From: Alphaproteobacteria bacterium HGW-Alphaproteobacteria-1
GTDB taxonomy: Bacteria > Pseudomonadota > Alphaproteobacteria > Rhodobacterales > Rhodobacteraceae
Assembly (NCBI GenBank): GCA_002842985.1
Contig: PHEQ01000025.1
Span: forward strand, 1-41,460
Reading direction: 5' to 3'
Length of the DNA stretch: 41,460 nt
A program made the position numbers and the translations under genes. Positions 8,764-18,709 of the stretch are shown here, one piece after another. Under the pieces are notes generated by a model that was not told the DNA's origin, ran no database searches, and saw nothing but the letters and a program-made list of their open reading frames with translations. Each line of letters opens with the position of its first letter. Positions within the stretch are counted from its first letter, which is position 1.

Positions 8764-11070
8764 ATGAGTGATTTGCTGGACGACCCCAACATGCGGCCCG
8801 AAGCAGTGGCCGAACCGCTCCGCCGTGCCATCGGCGAGCGGTATCTGACCTATGCGCTCTCGACCATCATGCACCGCGCGCTCCCCGATGCGCGCGACGG
8901 GCTGAAGCCCGTGCATCGCCGCATCCTCTATGCCATGCGCGAACTCCGGCTCAACAGCACCGGGGGGTTTCGCAAATCGGCCAAGATTTCTGGCGATGTG
9001 ATGGGCAACTATCACCCCCATGGCGATGCCGCGATCTATGACGCCATGGCGCGCCTCGCGCAGGATTTCGCGGTGCGCTACCCGCTCGTGGACGGTCAGG
9101 GCAATTTCGGCAATATCGACGGCGACAACCCGGCCGCCGCGCGCTACACCGAGGCGCGACTGACCGCCTTCGCCGAGGCGCTGCTCGAGGGTCTGGCCGA
9201 GGATGCCGTCGATTACCGCGACAATTACGACGGCACGCTGCGTGAACCCGTGGTGCTGCCCGCCTCCTTTCCCAACCTGCTGGCCAACGGATCGTCGGGG
9301 ATCGCGGTCGGCATGGCCACCAACATTCCGCCGCACAATATCGCCGAGCTGATCGACGCCTGCCTGCACCTGATCAAATCCCCCGAGGCCCGCGACGAAA
9401 CCCTGTTGGGCCATATCCCCGGCCCCGATTTTCCCACCGGCGGCGTCATCGTCGAGCCGCGCGAGAGCATCGCGCAGGCCTACCTGACCGGGCGCGGCAG
9501 TTTCCGGTTGCGCGCGCGCTGGCAGGTCGAGGATCTGGGCCGCGGCCTCTGGCAGATCGTCATCACCGAGATCCCGTATCAGGTTCAGAAATCGCGCCTG
9601 ATCGAGCGCATCGCCGAACTCATTCAGACCCGCAAGGTGCCAATTCTCGCCGATGTCCGCGACGAGAGCGCCGAGGATATCCGCCTTGTCCTCGAGCCGC
9701 GTTCGCGCAATGTCGACCCGGACATGCTCATGGGGATGATGTTCCGCAATTCCGATCTCGAGGTGCGGTTCTCGCTCAACATGAACGTGCTGATCGACGG
9801 GGTGACGCCGCGCGTCTGCTCGCTGCGCGAGGTGCTGCGCGCCTTTCTCGATTTCCGGCAGGAGGTGCTCTTGCGCCGGTCGCGGCACCGGATGGAAAAG
9901 ATCGACCACCGGCTCGAGGTGCTTGAAGGGCTGATCGTCGCCTTCCTCAACCTGGACCGCGTGATCGACATCATCCGCTATGACGACGAGCCGAAGGCTG
10001 CGCTGATGCGCGAGGATTGGGGCCGCACATTCGTGCGCGCCACCTCCGAGGCCGATTACGTGCCGCCCGCCCCCGAGGGCGAGGACGGGCTTTCGGAGGT
10101 GCAGGCCGAGGCGATCCTCAACATGCGCCTGCGCAGCTTGCGCCGTCTCGAGGAAATGGAGCTGCGCGCCGAGCGCGACGCGCTGATGGCCGAGCGCGCC
10201 GGGCTCGAGGACCTGATCGAGGACGCCGCCCTGCAATGGGCCGCCATCGCCGATCAGCTGCGCGAGGTGAAAAAGACCTTCGGCAAAAGCCACCCGATCG
10301 GCGCGCGCCGCACCACCTTCGCCGAGGCGGGCAGCATCGAGGAGGTGCCGCTCGAGGCGATGATCGAACGCGAGCCGATTACCGTCGTGTGCTCGCGCAT
10401 GGGCTGGATCCGCGCCATGACCGGCCATATCGACCTCAATCGCGAGTTGAAATTCAAGGATGGCGACGGCCCGCGCTTTCTTTTCCATGCCGAGACCACA
10501 GACCGGCTGCTGGTCTTCGGCACCAACGGGCGCTTCTATACCCTCTCGGCTGCGAACCTGCCCGGCGGGCGCGGCATGGGCGAGCCCTTGCGCCTGATGG
10601 TCGATCTGCCCAACGAGGCCGAGATCGTGACGCTTTTCATCCACCGTCCGGGCGGCAAGCTTCTGGTCGCGTCCTCCACCGGCGATGGCTTTGTCGTCCC
10701 CGAAGAGGAGGTGCTGGCCCAGACCCGCGCGGGCAAGCAGGTTCTCAACCTGCGCGCGCCCGCCCGCGCGCAGGTCTGTCGCCCGGTCACCGGCGATCAC
10801 GTCGCCTGCGTCGGCGAGAACCGCAAGGTGCTGGTCTTCCCACTGGACGAACTGCCCGAACTGGGCCGGGGCAAGGGGGTGCGCCTCCAGAAATTCAAGG
10901 ACGGAGGGCTGTCGGACGCCACCACCTTCGCCCTTGCCGACGGCCTGAGCTGGCGTGATCCGGCAGGGCGCACCCGCACCGAGACGGACCTTGATGAATG
11001 GCTGGCCAAACGCGCGAGTTCGGGCCGAATGGCGCCACGCGGTTTTCCCCGTGACAACCGGTTCAACTGA
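8764..11070 (+). CDS. parC: DNA topoisomerase IV subunit A
   Basis: A 768-residue type IIA topoisomerase A subunit, which with ParE decatenates replicated chromosomes. The N-terminal winged-helix region ([12 protein letters not shown], 84-95), the catalytic tyrosine Y128 in AARYTEAR, the tower/coiled-coil region and a degenerate C-terminal beta-pinwheel are all present. The length and the degenerate pinwheel separate it from GyrA. Positions equivalent to E. coli ParC Ser80 and Glu84 are Ala89 and Asp93; as far as I know Ala at this site is natural in many alphaproteobacteria. It is monocistronic and convergent with plsC, with a two-hairpin repeat between. Confidence 0.94.
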   Translation: MSDLLDDPNMRPEAVAEPLRRAIGERYLTYALSTIMHRALPDARDGLKPVHRRILYAMRELRLNSTGGFRKSAKISGDVMGNYHPHGDAAIYDAMARLAQDFAVRYPLVDGQGNFGNIDGDNPAAARYTEARLTAFAEALLEGLAEDAVDYRDNYDGTLREPVVLPASFPNLLANGSSGIAVGMATNIPPHNIAELIDACLHLIKSPEARDETLLGHIPGPDFPTGGVIVEPRESIAQAYLTGRGSFRLRARWQVEDLGRGLWQIVITEIPYQVQKSRLIERIAELIQTRKVPILADVRDESAEDIRLVLEPRSRNVDPDMLMGMMFRNSDLEVRFSLNMNVLIDGVTPRVCSLREVLRAFLDFRQEVLLRRSRHRMEKIDHRLEVLEGLIVAFLNLDRVIDIIRYDDEPKAALMREDWGRTFVRATSEADYVPPAPEGEDGLSEVQAEAILNMRLRSLRRLEEMELRAERDALMAERAGLEDLIEDAALQWAAIADQLREVKKTFGKSHPIGARRTTFAEAGSIEEVPLEAMIEREPITVVCSRMGWIRAMTGHIDLNRELKFKDGDGPRFLFHAETTDRLLVFGTNGRFYTLSAANLPGGRGMGEPLRLMVDLPNEAEIVTLFIHRPGGKLLVASSTGDGFVVPEEEVLAQTRAGKQVLNLRAPARAQVCRPVTGDHVACVGENRKVLVFPLDELPELGRGKGVRLQKFKDGGLSDATTFALADGLSWRDPAGRTRTETDLDEWLAKRASSGRMAPRGFPRDNRFN

Positions 11071-11107
11071 CGCGACGGGCGAATGTGGCCAGGGGCGGCC
11101 GTTTCAC

Positions 11108-11155
11108 GCCGGAATTTTCAAAAAATTCCGGCCAAGAAAGTTTTGAACTTTCTTG
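11108..11155. repeat. Two-hairpin intergenic repeat, copy 2 (inverted)
   Basis: Stem GCCGGAATTTT / AAAATTCCGGC (11108-11132) with loop CAA is followed directly by stem CAAGAAAGTT / AACTTTCTTG (11133-11155) with loop TTG. This is essentially the reverse complement of the element at 2436-2482, with the two hairpins in swapped order. It again lies between the stops of two convergent genes (parC and plsC). Confidence 0.8.
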
Positions 11156-11217
11156 CGCTTGGCCGGGCACGAAGGATCACTGCACGCGGCGTCGCACCAC
11201 CGCGCCAGCGCAACCCG

Positions 11218-12105
11218 TCAGCCCCGCCGCTCTCCCAGCGAGAGCGTATGCGCGCGCAGCCATTGCATGAAGCCGCGCGGGTCGCTTTCGAGCATGGCCA
11301 TGCGCTCGGGTGTGATCGGCGCGCCCACCACGGGCTTTTGCGGGCGGTTGCAACTGCGCACCACCTCATGCAGCAAAAGCCCCTGACGCATCGTCGCCGA
11401 AATCCGGTTGGCCATCTGATACAGGCGCGAATTCGATCCCGGAAAATAGATCGGAACCACCTGCGCGCCGGAGCGCCGGATCATCTGCGCGGTAAACACA
11501 TTCCATTCGCGCTCGATCACCGGACCGAACATCGAATCCGACGATGCCACGACACCGGACGGAAACACGCTGATCACGCCACCATCCTTCAGATGCGCCA
11601 TCGCCATGGCGCGCATCTCGACCGATTTGCGCTGCGCGTCCGGCTCATGCGGAAATGGCACCGAAATCATGTAGGAGGCCGCCACCTCGTCGATCCCCGT
11701 AAGCAGCGCACGCGTCAGGATCTTGTAATCCGTCCGCCGCCGCCCGATCAGATCGGCCAGGATCATCCCGTCCACAAGCCCGTGCGGATGGTTGGCCACA
11801 ACCACCACGGGCCCCTCCGGCGGAATGTGCGCCACCTCCTCATCAGGCGTGAGAAGCGGAATCCCCATCGTGTCGAGCGCCGCGCGCCAGAAGGCCTGCC
11901 CCGTCGGGGCGCCGCGCTTCTCGAAGGCGCGGATCATGCGCAGGATGGTCAGCTTGCCGGTGAACCATTCCATCGCCCGGATGATCAAGGCCGTGCTCGG
12001 GCTGTCGAAGCTGTTGGCATAGGTCAGGCTGCGACGGTCATACTTGGTGAAGAGAATCTCACCGCCCGCCTCTTCGCCGGCCTGTGGCTGCGCCTTGGTG
12101 CTCAC
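11218..12105 (-). CDS. Lysophospholipid acyltransferase family protein
   Basis: A 295-residue membrane-associated acyltransferase of the PlsC-like superfamily, which moves an acyl chain onto a lysolipid or related acceptor. The active-site motif is NHPHGLVDG (105-113), the NHPxGxxDG variant rather than the canonical HX4D. A later VFPSGVVASS segment (the glycerolipid-binding 'EG(T/V)' region equivalent) and PIYFPGSNS follow. The start codon is GTG at 12105; no ATG occurs before residue 45, well inside the fold. It lies 39 bases after ptsH on the same strand and may be read from the PTS transcript. The true substrate is unknown; ornithine-lipid or phosphatidic-acid synthesis are possibilities. 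Confidence 0.85.
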   Translation of the reverse strand: MSTKAQPQAGEEAGGEILFTKYDRRSLTYANSFDSPSTALIIRAMEWFTGKLTILRMIRAFEKRGAPTGQAFWRAALDTMGIPLLTPDEEVAHIPPEGPVVVVANHPHGLVDGMILADLIGRRRTDYKILTRALLTGIDEVAASYMISVPFPHEPDAQRKSVEMRAMAMAHLKDGGVISVFPSGVVASSDSMFGPVIEREWNVFTAQMIRRSGAQVVPIYFPGSNSRLYQMANRISATMRQGLLLHEVVRSCNRPQKPVVGAPITPERMAMLESDPRGFMQWLRAHTLSLGERRG

Positions 12106-12144
12106 TCGGTCCGTCCCGTTCCGTTCTGTCAGGGGCCGCGTGGC

Positions 12145-12423
12145 CTACATTTCTTCGCCGAACCGGTCGGCGATCAGCCCTGCCAATGCCTCGGCCAGCG
12201 GTTCGGCATCGGGCCCCGCGATTTCGACGTCAATAGTGCTTCCCCGCGCCGCTGCCAACATCAAAAGCCCCATGATGCTGTCGCCCGAGGCCGATTGGCC
12301 GCCGTGATGCACCTCGACCGTTGCATCAAAGCCCTCGACCACCTCGACAAACTTGGCGGCTGCGCGCGCATGAAGCCCCTTTTCGTTGACGATCTCCAGG
12401 GCCCGCCGCGTGCTCTCACCCAT
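12145..12423 (-). CDS. ptsH: HPr phosphocarrier protein
   Basis: A 92-residue HPr. The phosphoacceptor His18 sits in NEKGLHARAAAKF, and the HPr kinase target Ser49 sits in GDSIMGLLML. Both sites being present matches the hprK gene in the same cluster. The ATG at 12423 is preceded by AAGGA. In alphaproteobacteria this HPr is not used for sugar uptake but relays phosphate from EI-Ntr to ManX-type EIIA and signals carbon/nitrogen status. It is 11 bases downstream of manX. Enzyme I is not in the window. Confidence 0.96.
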   Translation of the reverse strand: MGESTRRALEIVNEKGLHARAAAKFVEVVEGFDATVEVHHGGQSASGDSIMGLLMLAAARGSTIDVEIAGPDAEPLAEALAGLIADRFGEEM

Positions 12424-12434
12424 GTTGCATTCCT

Positions 12435-12827
12435 TCATTCGACCGATACATTGTGGCTGTCGATGTACTTGCGCCCCGCCTCGAGAGAAGCCCTGACCGC
12501 ATCGGGCACGGTCATGTGGCGGCTTTTGGCCAGTTTTATCAGCATCGGCAGATTCGCCCCATAAAGGATACGCCGGTTGTCGGGGCGGCAGGCGCGCAGC
12601 GAAAGATTGGACGGCGAGCCGCCGAACATATCGGTAACGATGACCACCCCGCCCCCGGTATCGACCGCATCGGCGGCGGCGCAAATCTCGTCCTGCTTGC
12701 CCGCGCGGTCATGATCGCCTTCGACGGTGACGGCCACGATACCTGCCTGCGCGCCGACCACATGTTCGACCGCCCTTAGATATTCGCGGGCCAGCCCGCC
12801 ATGTGCCACGATCACGATTCCGATCAT
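12435..12827 (-). CDS. manX: PTS EIIA component, mannose type
   Basis: A 130-residue single-domain EIIA of the mannose/fructose (EIIA-Man) family. The phosphorylated histidine is His9 in [10 protein letters not shown], and the downstream motif [10 protein letters not shown] is characteristic. No EIIB or EIIC membrane permease genes accompany it, so it works as a regulatory phosphate sink. Its ATG overlaps the rapZ stop by four bases (ATGA), which implies coupled translation. Confidence 0.94.
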   Translation of the reverse strand: MIGIVIVAHGGLAREYLRAVEHVVGAQAGIVAVTVEGDHDRAGKQDEICAAADAVDTGGGVVIVTDMFGGSPSNLSLRACRPDNRRILYGANLPMLIKLAKSRHMTVPDAVRASLEAGRKYIDSHNVSVE

Positions 12828-13726
12828 GACCGCCCACTCCCCGGCTCATGCCGCTCTATTTCCCTGTGCCTTATTGACACCGGCCAGCCTTGCTCCGCAA
12901 GTCTTGCCGTCAGCATTTCGGCCACGGCAACACTGCGGTGTTGCCCCCCGGTGCAGCCGAACCCGATGGCCAGATAGGCCTTGCCCTCGGCCTCGTGTGC
13001 AGGCAACACCAGATCAAGAAGCGCGCAAAGGCGCTCGAAGAACTCGGCAAAGCGCGGATCACCTGTCACATGGGCGCGAACATCGGCGCTGCGTCCGTCA
13101 AGGGCACGCAATCCCTCTTGCCAATGCGGGTTGCTGAGAAATCGGCAGTCGACCACAAGATCGAGGCCGCGCGGCAGCCCGCGCTTGTAGGAAAACGACT
13201 GCACCGAAATCGCCAGCCGTCCGGCCCCTTCGGGTGCAAACCAGCGGGCAAGCTCCGCGCGCAGGTCATGCGGCGACATCTCGGATGTGTCCACGACGAT
13301 ATCGGCGCGCGCGCGGATCGGTCCAAGCAGGTCCATTTCCTGCGCAATGCCCACTTCGGGGCTATCGTCGGGGGCAAGCGGGTGCCGCCGTCTCGTCTCG
13401 GAAAAACGCCGCAGCAGGATTTCGGCGCGGCAATCGAGATAGAGCACCTGCATCACGCCGGGCGGCACGAATGCGCCGCTGTCGATCACCTCGATCAGCG
13501 CCTGCGTCGAGAAATCGCGATTGCGCACGTCGATGCCAAGCGCCAGCGGCTTGTCGGGTTCATGTCCGTCAAGCAGTCGCGGCAACAGCGTGAGCGGCAG
13601 GTTGTCGATCGCCTCGAAGCCCATATCCTCGAGCGCGTGAATCGCCGTGCTGCGCCCCGCGCCCGAGGGGCCGGTCACCAGAACAAGCGGGTGGGGATGC
13701 TCTGCGGGTGGAACGGGGGGCACCAT
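12824..13726 (-). CDS. rapZ: RapZ-type RNase adapter / nucleotide-binding protein
   Basis: A 300-residue RapZ (YvcJ/YhbJ) homologue. The N-terminal Walker A is GPSGAGRST (19-27), with Arg in place of the usual Lys. A Walker B-like strand and the DVRNRDF motif follow. The C-terminal domain ends with the RNA/metabolite-binding [14 protein letters not shown] motif. In enterobacteria RapZ senses glucosamine-6-phosphate and guides RNase E to a small RNA; in alphaproteobacteria its role is less clear. The ATG at 13726 has only a distant AGGA (14 bases away, overlapping the hprK stop). Longer in-frame extensions exist but would run through hprK. Confidence 0.93.
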   Translation of the reverse strand: MVPPVPPAEHPHPLVLVTGPSGAGRSTAIHALEDMGFEAIDNLPLTLLPRLLDGHEPDKPLALGIDVRNRDFSTQALIEVIDSGAFVPPGVMQVLYLDCRAEILLRRFSETRRRHPLAPDDSPEVGIAQEMDLLGPIRARADIVVDTSEMSPHDLRAELARWFAPEGAGRLAISVQSFSYKRGLPRGLDLVVDCRFLSNPHWQEGLRALDGRSADVRAHVTGDPRFAEFFERLCALLDLVLPAHEAEGKAYLAIGFGCTGGQHRSVAVAEMLTARLAEQGWPVSIRHREIERHEPGSGRS

Positions 13727-13743
13727 GGCTGTTGTTCGTTTCC

Positions 13744-14178
13744 TCAGGTTGGACCGTTTCCCTTGAGATAGAGCAGGATCGAGGCCGGAAAATGAGCAGA
13801 CGGCGCGTTTTTGACGAGAGGCAGACAAATTCCGGCCAAAACCGTCGTTTTTTGCACCGGCAACCGCCCTTCGGCCCTCGCGTCGAGATCGACCACCAGG
13901 GCCAGCGGCACAGGTCCCGTGGCGTCCAGTTGCAGGATACCAACTCCCCGCGCCTCGATCAGGCCCCGGATCGTGTCGGGTGCGTCCGCCATCACCTGCG
14001 CGCCCGAGCGCCAGACCCGCGTGCGGTCATCCGCGACCAGCCCCGCGCCCAGTGCGATAAGCCTTAGCGCCAGCGCGGACTTGCCCGCCCCCGACACCCC
14101 CCGGATGAGCACGGCCCGGCCCGCCACCGCCACGCAACTGCCGTGGATCACCTCGCCGCGCGCCTGGCCCTGCGCCAT
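13744..14178 (-). CDS. hprK: HPr kinase/phosphorylase, kinase domain only
   Basis: A 144-residue protein corresponding to the C-terminal catalytic domain of HprK, which phosphorylates HPr on Ser. The P-loop GVSGAGKS spans residues 27-34, and VADDR (48-52) follows. The N-terminal domain of the roughly 310-residue Gram-positive enzyme is absent, as is normal in alphaproteobacteria. It starts 3 bases after the chvG stop and ends 17 bases before rapZ, in the middle of a tight operon. HPr with an intact target Ser49 is encoded three genes downstream. Confidence 0.95.
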   Translation of the reverse strand: MAQGQARGEVIHGSCVAVAGRAVLIRGVSGAGKSALALRLIALGAGLVADDRTRVWRSGAQVMADAPDTIRGLIEARGVGILQLDATGPVPLALVVDLDARAEGRLPVQKTTVLAGICLPLVKNAPSAHFPASILLYLKGNGPT

Positions 14179-14181
14179 CGG

Positions 14182-15897
14182 TCAGACCGGAAGGCCCACC
14201 ACAAACCGCGCGCCGAGCGGTTCCGAGGTGGCATCGGCCTGCGTCGGGTGGATGTTCTCGGCCCAGATCACACCCTCATGTGCGTCCACGATCTGCTTGG
14301 AGATCGCCAGTCCAAGACCGGAATTGTTGCCGAAGTCGCCTTCGGGCCGTTCCGAATAGAACCTCAGGAACACCTTTTCCAGCGCCTCAGGCGGGATACC
14401 CGGCCCGGTATCCTCGACCACGACCAGAACGCGATTGGCGCGGCGGCGTGCCCAGATGCGGATCGCATCGCCTTCGTCGCAGAAACTGATGGCATTGGTG
14501 ATCAGGTTCACAAAGACCTGCGCCAGCCGCGCCTCCAGCCCCGTAATCACCACCGGTTCCTTGGGGAAATCGGTGATGAACTCGATCCCCTTCTTCTTGG
14601 CCTCCTCGCCCAGATAGGTGCCGAGGTTGCGCAAGAGGCCGAGAAGGTCAAAGGATTCCTGCGTTTCACGGACAAGCTCGCTGTCAAGCCGCGAGGCATT
14701 GGAGATGTCGCTCACCAGCCGGTCGAGCCTTCGCACATCGTGCTCGATCACCTCGAGCAGGCGTTCGCGCTGATCTTCACGTTTGGCGATGCGCATCGTG
14801 CCCACGGCCGATCGCAGGCTCGCCAGCGGGTTCTTGATCTCATGGGCCACATCCGCGGCGAATTGCTCGTTGCTCTCGATCCGGCTGTAGAGGGCCCCCA
14901 CCATTCCGCGCAGCGCCCCCGAGAGGCGCCCGATCTCGTCGGGGCGCGCCGTAAGATCGGGGATGCGGATGCGTCCGCTCGTCCCCTTGCCCCGGTTGCG
15001 CTCGCGCCCGATTTCGGCCGCCGCCGCCAGATCGGCCAGCGGGTTCGAGATGGTGGAGGCCAGCACGAGGCTCAGGCCGACCGAAATCAACGTGGCGATG
15101 AGAAACATCTGCAACACGCGTTCGCGCTCTCCCGCCGCCAGGCGTTCGATCTCGCCCGAGGTATCGGCCAGCGCGATCACGGCCACCGGCCCGCCCGCGC
15201 GCATCACCGGGGCGCTGGCCGCAAGGATCACGCTGCCCGCGTCCTGTTCGATGCGGACCTGTGCGCCCTGGCGCAACGAGATATCGGCCATGGCGCGCAG
15301 GCTGTTGGTAAGCGCCTCGTCGGGATCGCCGTCAGTGCCCGTGGCAAAGTGGCGTGAAACCGCGGCCCAGACCCGTGAAATCAGGTCCGTGAGGGGCGTG
15401 TCGGGCAGGGTCTCGATGCTGCGGGCGCGAGGCAGATCGCCGGTTTTCCGACCGATCAGGTTTCCCTCGGCGTCAAACAGGAACAATTCCGTTCCCTCGC
15501 GCACCGCGAGCCGCTCGAGCGTATCGGCAACATCCACGCCGTCGCCTGTGGCAAGGTTCACGGGCGCGCTTTGTGGCAGACGCGCGGCCACCACATCGGC
15601 AGTGAGCGCCGCGCGCTCTCGCAGTCCCTCGACGGTCTGATCGACAAGGGATGCCTGCGATCCGTTGAGGTAGAGAATACCGATCACAAGTATGTTGAGC
15701 GCGATCAGATTGAAGGTGACGATCTTGCGCGTCAGCGGCGAGCTGCGCAAAGACAGCCAGCCACGCCGCGCCCGCCGCGCCGTGATCTCGCTGTCCTCTA
15801 CCCGGTCGGGGGCGACAAAGTCATCCCCGAGGACAAGATCCCCGTCCTTTCGAGGCGGCATGTCGCGCACATTCATTCCCTCGGCAAGGGCCATCAT
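14182..15897 (-). CDS. chvG: Sensor histidine kinase ChvG/ExoS type
   Basis: A 571-residue membrane kinase that with ChvI senses acidity and envelope stress in alphaproteobacteria. Order of parts: cytoplasmic N-terminus (1-56), TM1 (about 59-79), a large periplasmic stimulus-sensing domain (80-261), TM2 (262-284), HAMP (about 284-340), dimerisation/His domain with His352 in [16 protein letters not shown], and the ATPase domain with N box [15 protein letters not shown]1 DTGPGIP and G2 [10 protein letters not shown]. The start ATG overlaps the chvI stop by four bases (ATGA). In many relatives ExoR inhibits this kinase from the periplasm; no exoR is present here. Confidence 0.95.
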   Translation of the reverse strand: MMALAEGMNVRDMPPRKDGDLVLGDDFVAPDRVEDSEITARRARRGWLSLRSSPLTRKIVTFNLIALNILVIGILYLNGSQASLVDQTVEGLRERAALTADVVAARLPQSAPVNLATGDGVDVADTLERLAVREGTELFLFDAEGNLIGRKTGDLPRARSIETLPDTPLTDLISRVWAAVSRHFATGTDGDPDEALTNSLRAMADISLRQGAQVRIEQDAGSVILAASAPVMRAGGPVAVIALADTSGEIERLAAGERERVLQMFLIATLISVGLSLVLASTISNPLADLAAAAEIGRERNRGKGTSGRIRIPDLTARPDEIGRLSGALRGMVGALYSRIESNEQFAADVAHEIKNPLASLRSAVGTMRIAKREDQRERLLEVIEHDVRRLDRLVSDISNASRLDSELVRETQESFDLLGLLRNLGTYLGEEAKKKGIEFITDFPKEPVVITGLEARLAQVFVNLITNAISFCDEGDAIRIWARRRANRVLVVVEDTGPGIPPEALEKVFLRFYSERPEGDFGNNSGLGLAISKQIVDAHEGVIWAENIHPTQADATSEPLGARFVVGLPV

Positions 15898-16595
15898 TCC
15901 TCGTTGTAACGATACCCGATCCCGTAGAGCGTTTCGATGGCCGAGAATTCGGGATCGACCATCCGCAGTTTCTTGCGCAGGCGCTTGATGTGGCTATCGA
16001 TGGTGCGATCGTCCACATAAACCTGATCGTCATAGGCCACATCCATCAGCTGATCGCGGCTCTTGACGAAGCCGGGCCGCTGCGCGAGGGCCTGCAACAG
16101 CAGAAATTCGGTGACGGTCAGCGACACGTCCTGCCCCTTCCACGTCACCGAGTGGCGCAGCGGGTCCATCCGCAGCTCGCCCCGCTCTATCACCTTGTGC
16201 TCATCCCCTTCGGGCACGATCCCACCCACCGCAGCGTCCCGCCGACGCAGCAGCGCGCGGATGCGTTCCACCAGAAGCCGCTGCGAAAACGGCTTCTTGA
16301 CATAGTCGTCGGCCCCCATCCGCAAGCCAAGCACCTCGTCGATCTCGTCATCCTTGGAGGTGAGGAAAATCACCGGCATCTGCGATTTCTGCCGCAACCG
16401 CTGCAACAGGTCCATGCCGTCCATGCGCGGCATCTTGATGTCGAGCACCGCCATATCCGGCAATTTCTTGGAAAACGCGTCAAACGCCTGTTGACCGTCG
16501 TTATAGGTTTCCACCTCGAAGCCCTCGGCCTCAAGCGTCATGGAGACGGATGTCAGAATATTCCTGTCATCGTCCACAAGGGCGATTCTGGACAT
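15894..16595 (-). CDS. chvI: Response regulator ChvI, OmpR family
   Basis: A 233-residue response regulator. The receiver domain has the acidic pocket DDD (8-10), phosphoacceptor Asp52 in VLDIKMP, Thr79-region FLTSK and Lys in VKKPF. The C-terminal winged helix (about 135-230) includes [17 protein letters not shown] and [17 protein letters not shown]. It is the first gene of a seven-gene minus-strand run ending in plsC. It is divergent from pckA, a conserved arrangement in alphaproteobacteria, where ChvI has been linked to pckA expression. Confidence 0.96.
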   Translation of the reverse strand: MSRIALVDDDRNILTSVSMTLEAEGFEVETYNDGQQAFDAFSKKLPDMAVLDIKMPRMDGMDLLQRLRQKSQMPVIFLTSKDDEIDEVLGLRMGADDYVKKPFSQRLLVERIRALLRRRDAAVGGIVPEGDEHKVIERGELRMDPLRHSVTWKGQDVSLTVTEFLLLQALAQRPGFVKSRDQLMDVAYDDQVYVDDRTIDSHIKRLRKKLRMVDPEFSAIETLYGIGYRYNEE

Positions 16596-16660
16596 TGAGT
16601 GATCCTTATGCTGCTCGTGTTGCCTGATTTTTTCTTCACTATGCTACTTTTTCCCCTCAC

Positions 16661-16681
16661 TTCGCAATCCAAAACTGCGAA
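16661..16681. promoter_or_regulatory. Inverted repeat upstream of chvI
   Basis: The perfect arms TTCGCA and TGCGAA are separated by 9 bases, 66 bases upstream of the chvI ATG. It is a candidate operator for the chvI promoter. Spacing and symmetry are the only support. Confidence 0.4.
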
Positions 16682-16783
16682 TCGGCCAGGCATCCCGGCA
16701 CTCATTGAGACAGAAATTTCTTTCCAATGGCTAAATTGACTCAGTTTTACCGTTTCGCGCGGTCGGGACCCGCCCGCGCCGTC

Positions 16784-16820
16784 CGCTGGTTGCGCTAACT
16801 TGTCGCTGATTGCGCTAACT
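16784..16820. promoter_or_regulatory. Phased 17-base direct repeat in the chvI/pckA region
   Basis: CGCTGGTTGCGCTAACT (16784-16800) recurs as CGCTGATTGCGCTAACT (16804-16820), 16 of 17 bases identical and exactly 20 bases apart, about two helical turns. This is what tandem binding of a regulator on one face of the DNA would need. It lies about 145 bases upstream of pckA and 190 upstream of chvI. Candidate binders are ChvI itself or a LacI-type carbon regulator; I cannot decide between them. The rest of 16596-16963 shows no gene and no clear -35/-10 pair. Confidence 0.55.
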
Positions 16821-16963
16821 GCGTGAAAGCGCACTGTTATTTCTTGAAACTGCCATGCTAAGACCGCGGCAGCCGGGATGTTTCGCCCGACCGGGACCGG
16901 AACCGGCCCCTCTTTCAGGACAAACGCGCACGGGCGCGGTTTGACACCAAGGAGCATGACAAA

Positions 16964-18562
16964 ATGACAATCGATCGGGTCAATCCGGATTTCCGGCTCG
17001 AGGATCAGGGCATCACCGGCCTCGGACGGGTGCATTACAACCTGCTCGAACCGGCGCTCATCGAAGCCGCGATCCGCCGGGGCGAGGGCACCCTGGGCCT
17101 CGGCGGTGCGTTGCTGGTCTCGACGGGCAAGTTCACGGGTCGATCCCCCAAGGACAAGTTCATCGTGCGCTCCGACAGCACCGAGAGCACCGTCTGGTGG
17201 GAAAACAACGGTGCGATGGATCCTGCGAAATTCGACACGCTCCATGATGACATGATCGCCTGGCTCGCGGGCCGCGAGGTCTTTGTCGAGGATCTTGTCG
17301 GCGGGGCCGATCCGGAGCTGTCGATCAATGTGCGCATGATCACCGAACTGGCCTGGCACAGCCTGTTCAACCGCACCATGCTGCGCCGCCCCGAGCGCGC
17401 AACGCTCGACAGCTTTGTCGCCGATTTCACAGTCATCAACTGCCCGGGGTTCAAGGCCGATCCCGAGCGGCATGGCTGCCGCTCCGACACCGTGGTCGCG
17501 ATGAATTTCGACCGCAAGCTGATCCTCGTGGGAAATACCGGCTACGCTGGCGAGAACAAGAAATCCATCTTTACCCTGCTCAATTACCTGCTGCCCGAAA
17601 AGGGCGTCATGCCGATGCACTGCTCGGCCAACCATGCCGAGGGCAATCCGGTCGATGCCGCCATTTTCTTCGGCCTGTCGGGCACCGGCAAGACCACGCT
17701 TTCGGCCGATCCCGCGCGCACGCTGCTGGGCGACGATGAACACGGCTGGTCTGATCGCGGCACCTTCAATTTCGAGGGTGGCTGCTATGCCAAGACGATC
17801 AATCTTGATCCTGACGCCGAGCCGGACATCTACGCCACCACGTCGAAATTCGGCACCGTGGTGGAAAACATGGTGTTCGATCCCGACACGCTCGAGCTTG
17901 ATTTCGAGGATGACAGCCTGACGCCCAACATGCGCTGCGCCTATCCGCTGCACTATATCGCGAACGCCTCCGAAACAGCACTTGGCGGGCATCCCAAGAA
18001 TGTCATCATGCTGACCTGCGACGCCTTCGGGGTGTTGCCGCCGATCTCGCGGCTCACACCGGCGCAGGCGATGTATCATTTCCTGTCGGGCTTCACATCC
18101 AAGATGGCCGGGACCGAGCGCGGTGTGACAGAGCCGCAACCGGTGTTCTCCACCTGCTTTGGCGCGCCCTTCATGCCGCGCCGCCCCGAAGTCTATGGCA
18201 ACCTGCTCAAGGCCAAGATCGCCAAGCACGGCGCGACATGCTGGTTGGTCAATACCGGCTGGACGGGCGGGGCTTATGGCACCGGGTCGCGGATGCCGAT
18301 CAAGGCAACCCGCGCGCTTCTGGCCGCCGCACTCGACGGCTCGCTCGGGGATGTCGAATTCCGCAAGGATCCGAATTTCGGCTTCGAGGTTCCCGTCTCG
18401 GTCCCGGGCGTGGCCGAGGTCCTGCTTGATCCGCGCCGCACCTGGGACGACCCCGAGGCCTATGACGCGCAGGCGGCCAAACTGGTGCAGATGTTCGCCG
18501 ACAATTTCGCCCAATATGTTCCCTTCATCGACGAAGACGTGAAGGCAGCGGCCATCGGCTGA
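16964..18562 (+). CDS. pckA: Phosphoenolpyruvate carboxykinase (ATP)
   Basis: A 532-residue gluconeogenic enzyme that converts oxaloacetate and ATP to phosphoenolpyruvate, CO2 and ADP. The kinase-1a P-loop GLSGTGKT is at residues 237-244. The substrate-site segment GRSPKDKF lies near 59-66, and the PMHCSANH and LGDDEHGW metal/ATP motifs are present. The length matches the ATP-dependent family. The ATG at 16964 follows AAGGAG; an ATG eight bases upstream runs straight into a stop. It is divergent from chvI and followed by a strong terminator, so it is a single-gene transcript. Confidence 0.97.
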   Translation: MTIDRVNPDFRLEDQGITGLGRVHYNLLEPALIEAAIRRGEGTLGLGGALLVSTGKFTGRSPKDKFIVRSDSTESTVWWENNGAMDPAKFDTLHDDMIAWLAGREVFVEDLVGGADPELSINVRMITELAWHSLFNRTMLRRPERATLDSFVADFTVINCPGFKADPERHGCRSDTVVAMNFDRKLILVGNTGYAGENKKSIFTLLNYLLPEKGVMPMHCSANHAEGNPVDAAIFFGLSGTGKTTLSADPARTLLGDDEHGWSDRGTFNFEGGCYAKTINLDPDAEPDIYATTSKFGTVVENMVFDPDTLELDFEDDSLTPNMRCAYPLHYIANASETALGGHPKNVIMLTCDAFGVLPPISRLTPAQAMYHFLSGFTSKMAGTERGVTEPQPVFSTCFGAPFMPRRPEVYGNLLKAKIAKHGATCWLVNTGWTGGAYGTGSRMPIKATRALLAAALDGSLGDVEFRKDPNFGFEVPVSVPGVAEVLLDPRRTWDDPEAYDAQAAKLVQMFADNFAQYVPFIDEDVKAAAIG

Positions 18563-18592
18563 CCGGTTCGGATCAAATCGCTGTCGGTTCTG

Positions 18593-18623
18593 CGGCAGGT
18601 CGAGCATCTCGACCTGCCGTTTC
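18593..18623 (+). terminator. Terminator after pckA
   Basis: A perfect 12-base-pair stem, CGGCAGGTCGAG (18593-18604) / CTCGACCTGCCG (18608-18619) with a 3-base CAT loop, is followed by TTTCT. It begins 31 bases after the pckA stop. Confidence 0.85.
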
Positions 18624-18667
18624 TCATTGCCCTATCCACCGGCGGCTAATGCCCCTGCCACAAGGCC

Positions 18668-18688
18668 CGGCGCCCATCTCAGGCGCCG
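18668..18688. terminator. Hairpin between convergent pckA and dehydrogenase genes
   Basis: The stem CGGCGCC / GGCGCCG encloses a 7-base loop just downstream of the minus-strand dehydrogenase stop. No T-tract follows on either strand, so terminator activity is uncertain. Confidence 0.4.
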
Positions 18689-18709
18689 TCAAGCCTCCAA
18701 TCGCAAAGC

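Noticed and set aside
8392..10800. 802-codon open frame antisense to parC
   Set aside because: A shadow caused by high GC and strong codon-position bias of parC; no start site or family resemblance.
16553..18607. Long open frame antisense to pckA
   Set aside because: Overlaps pckA completely, with no independent support.
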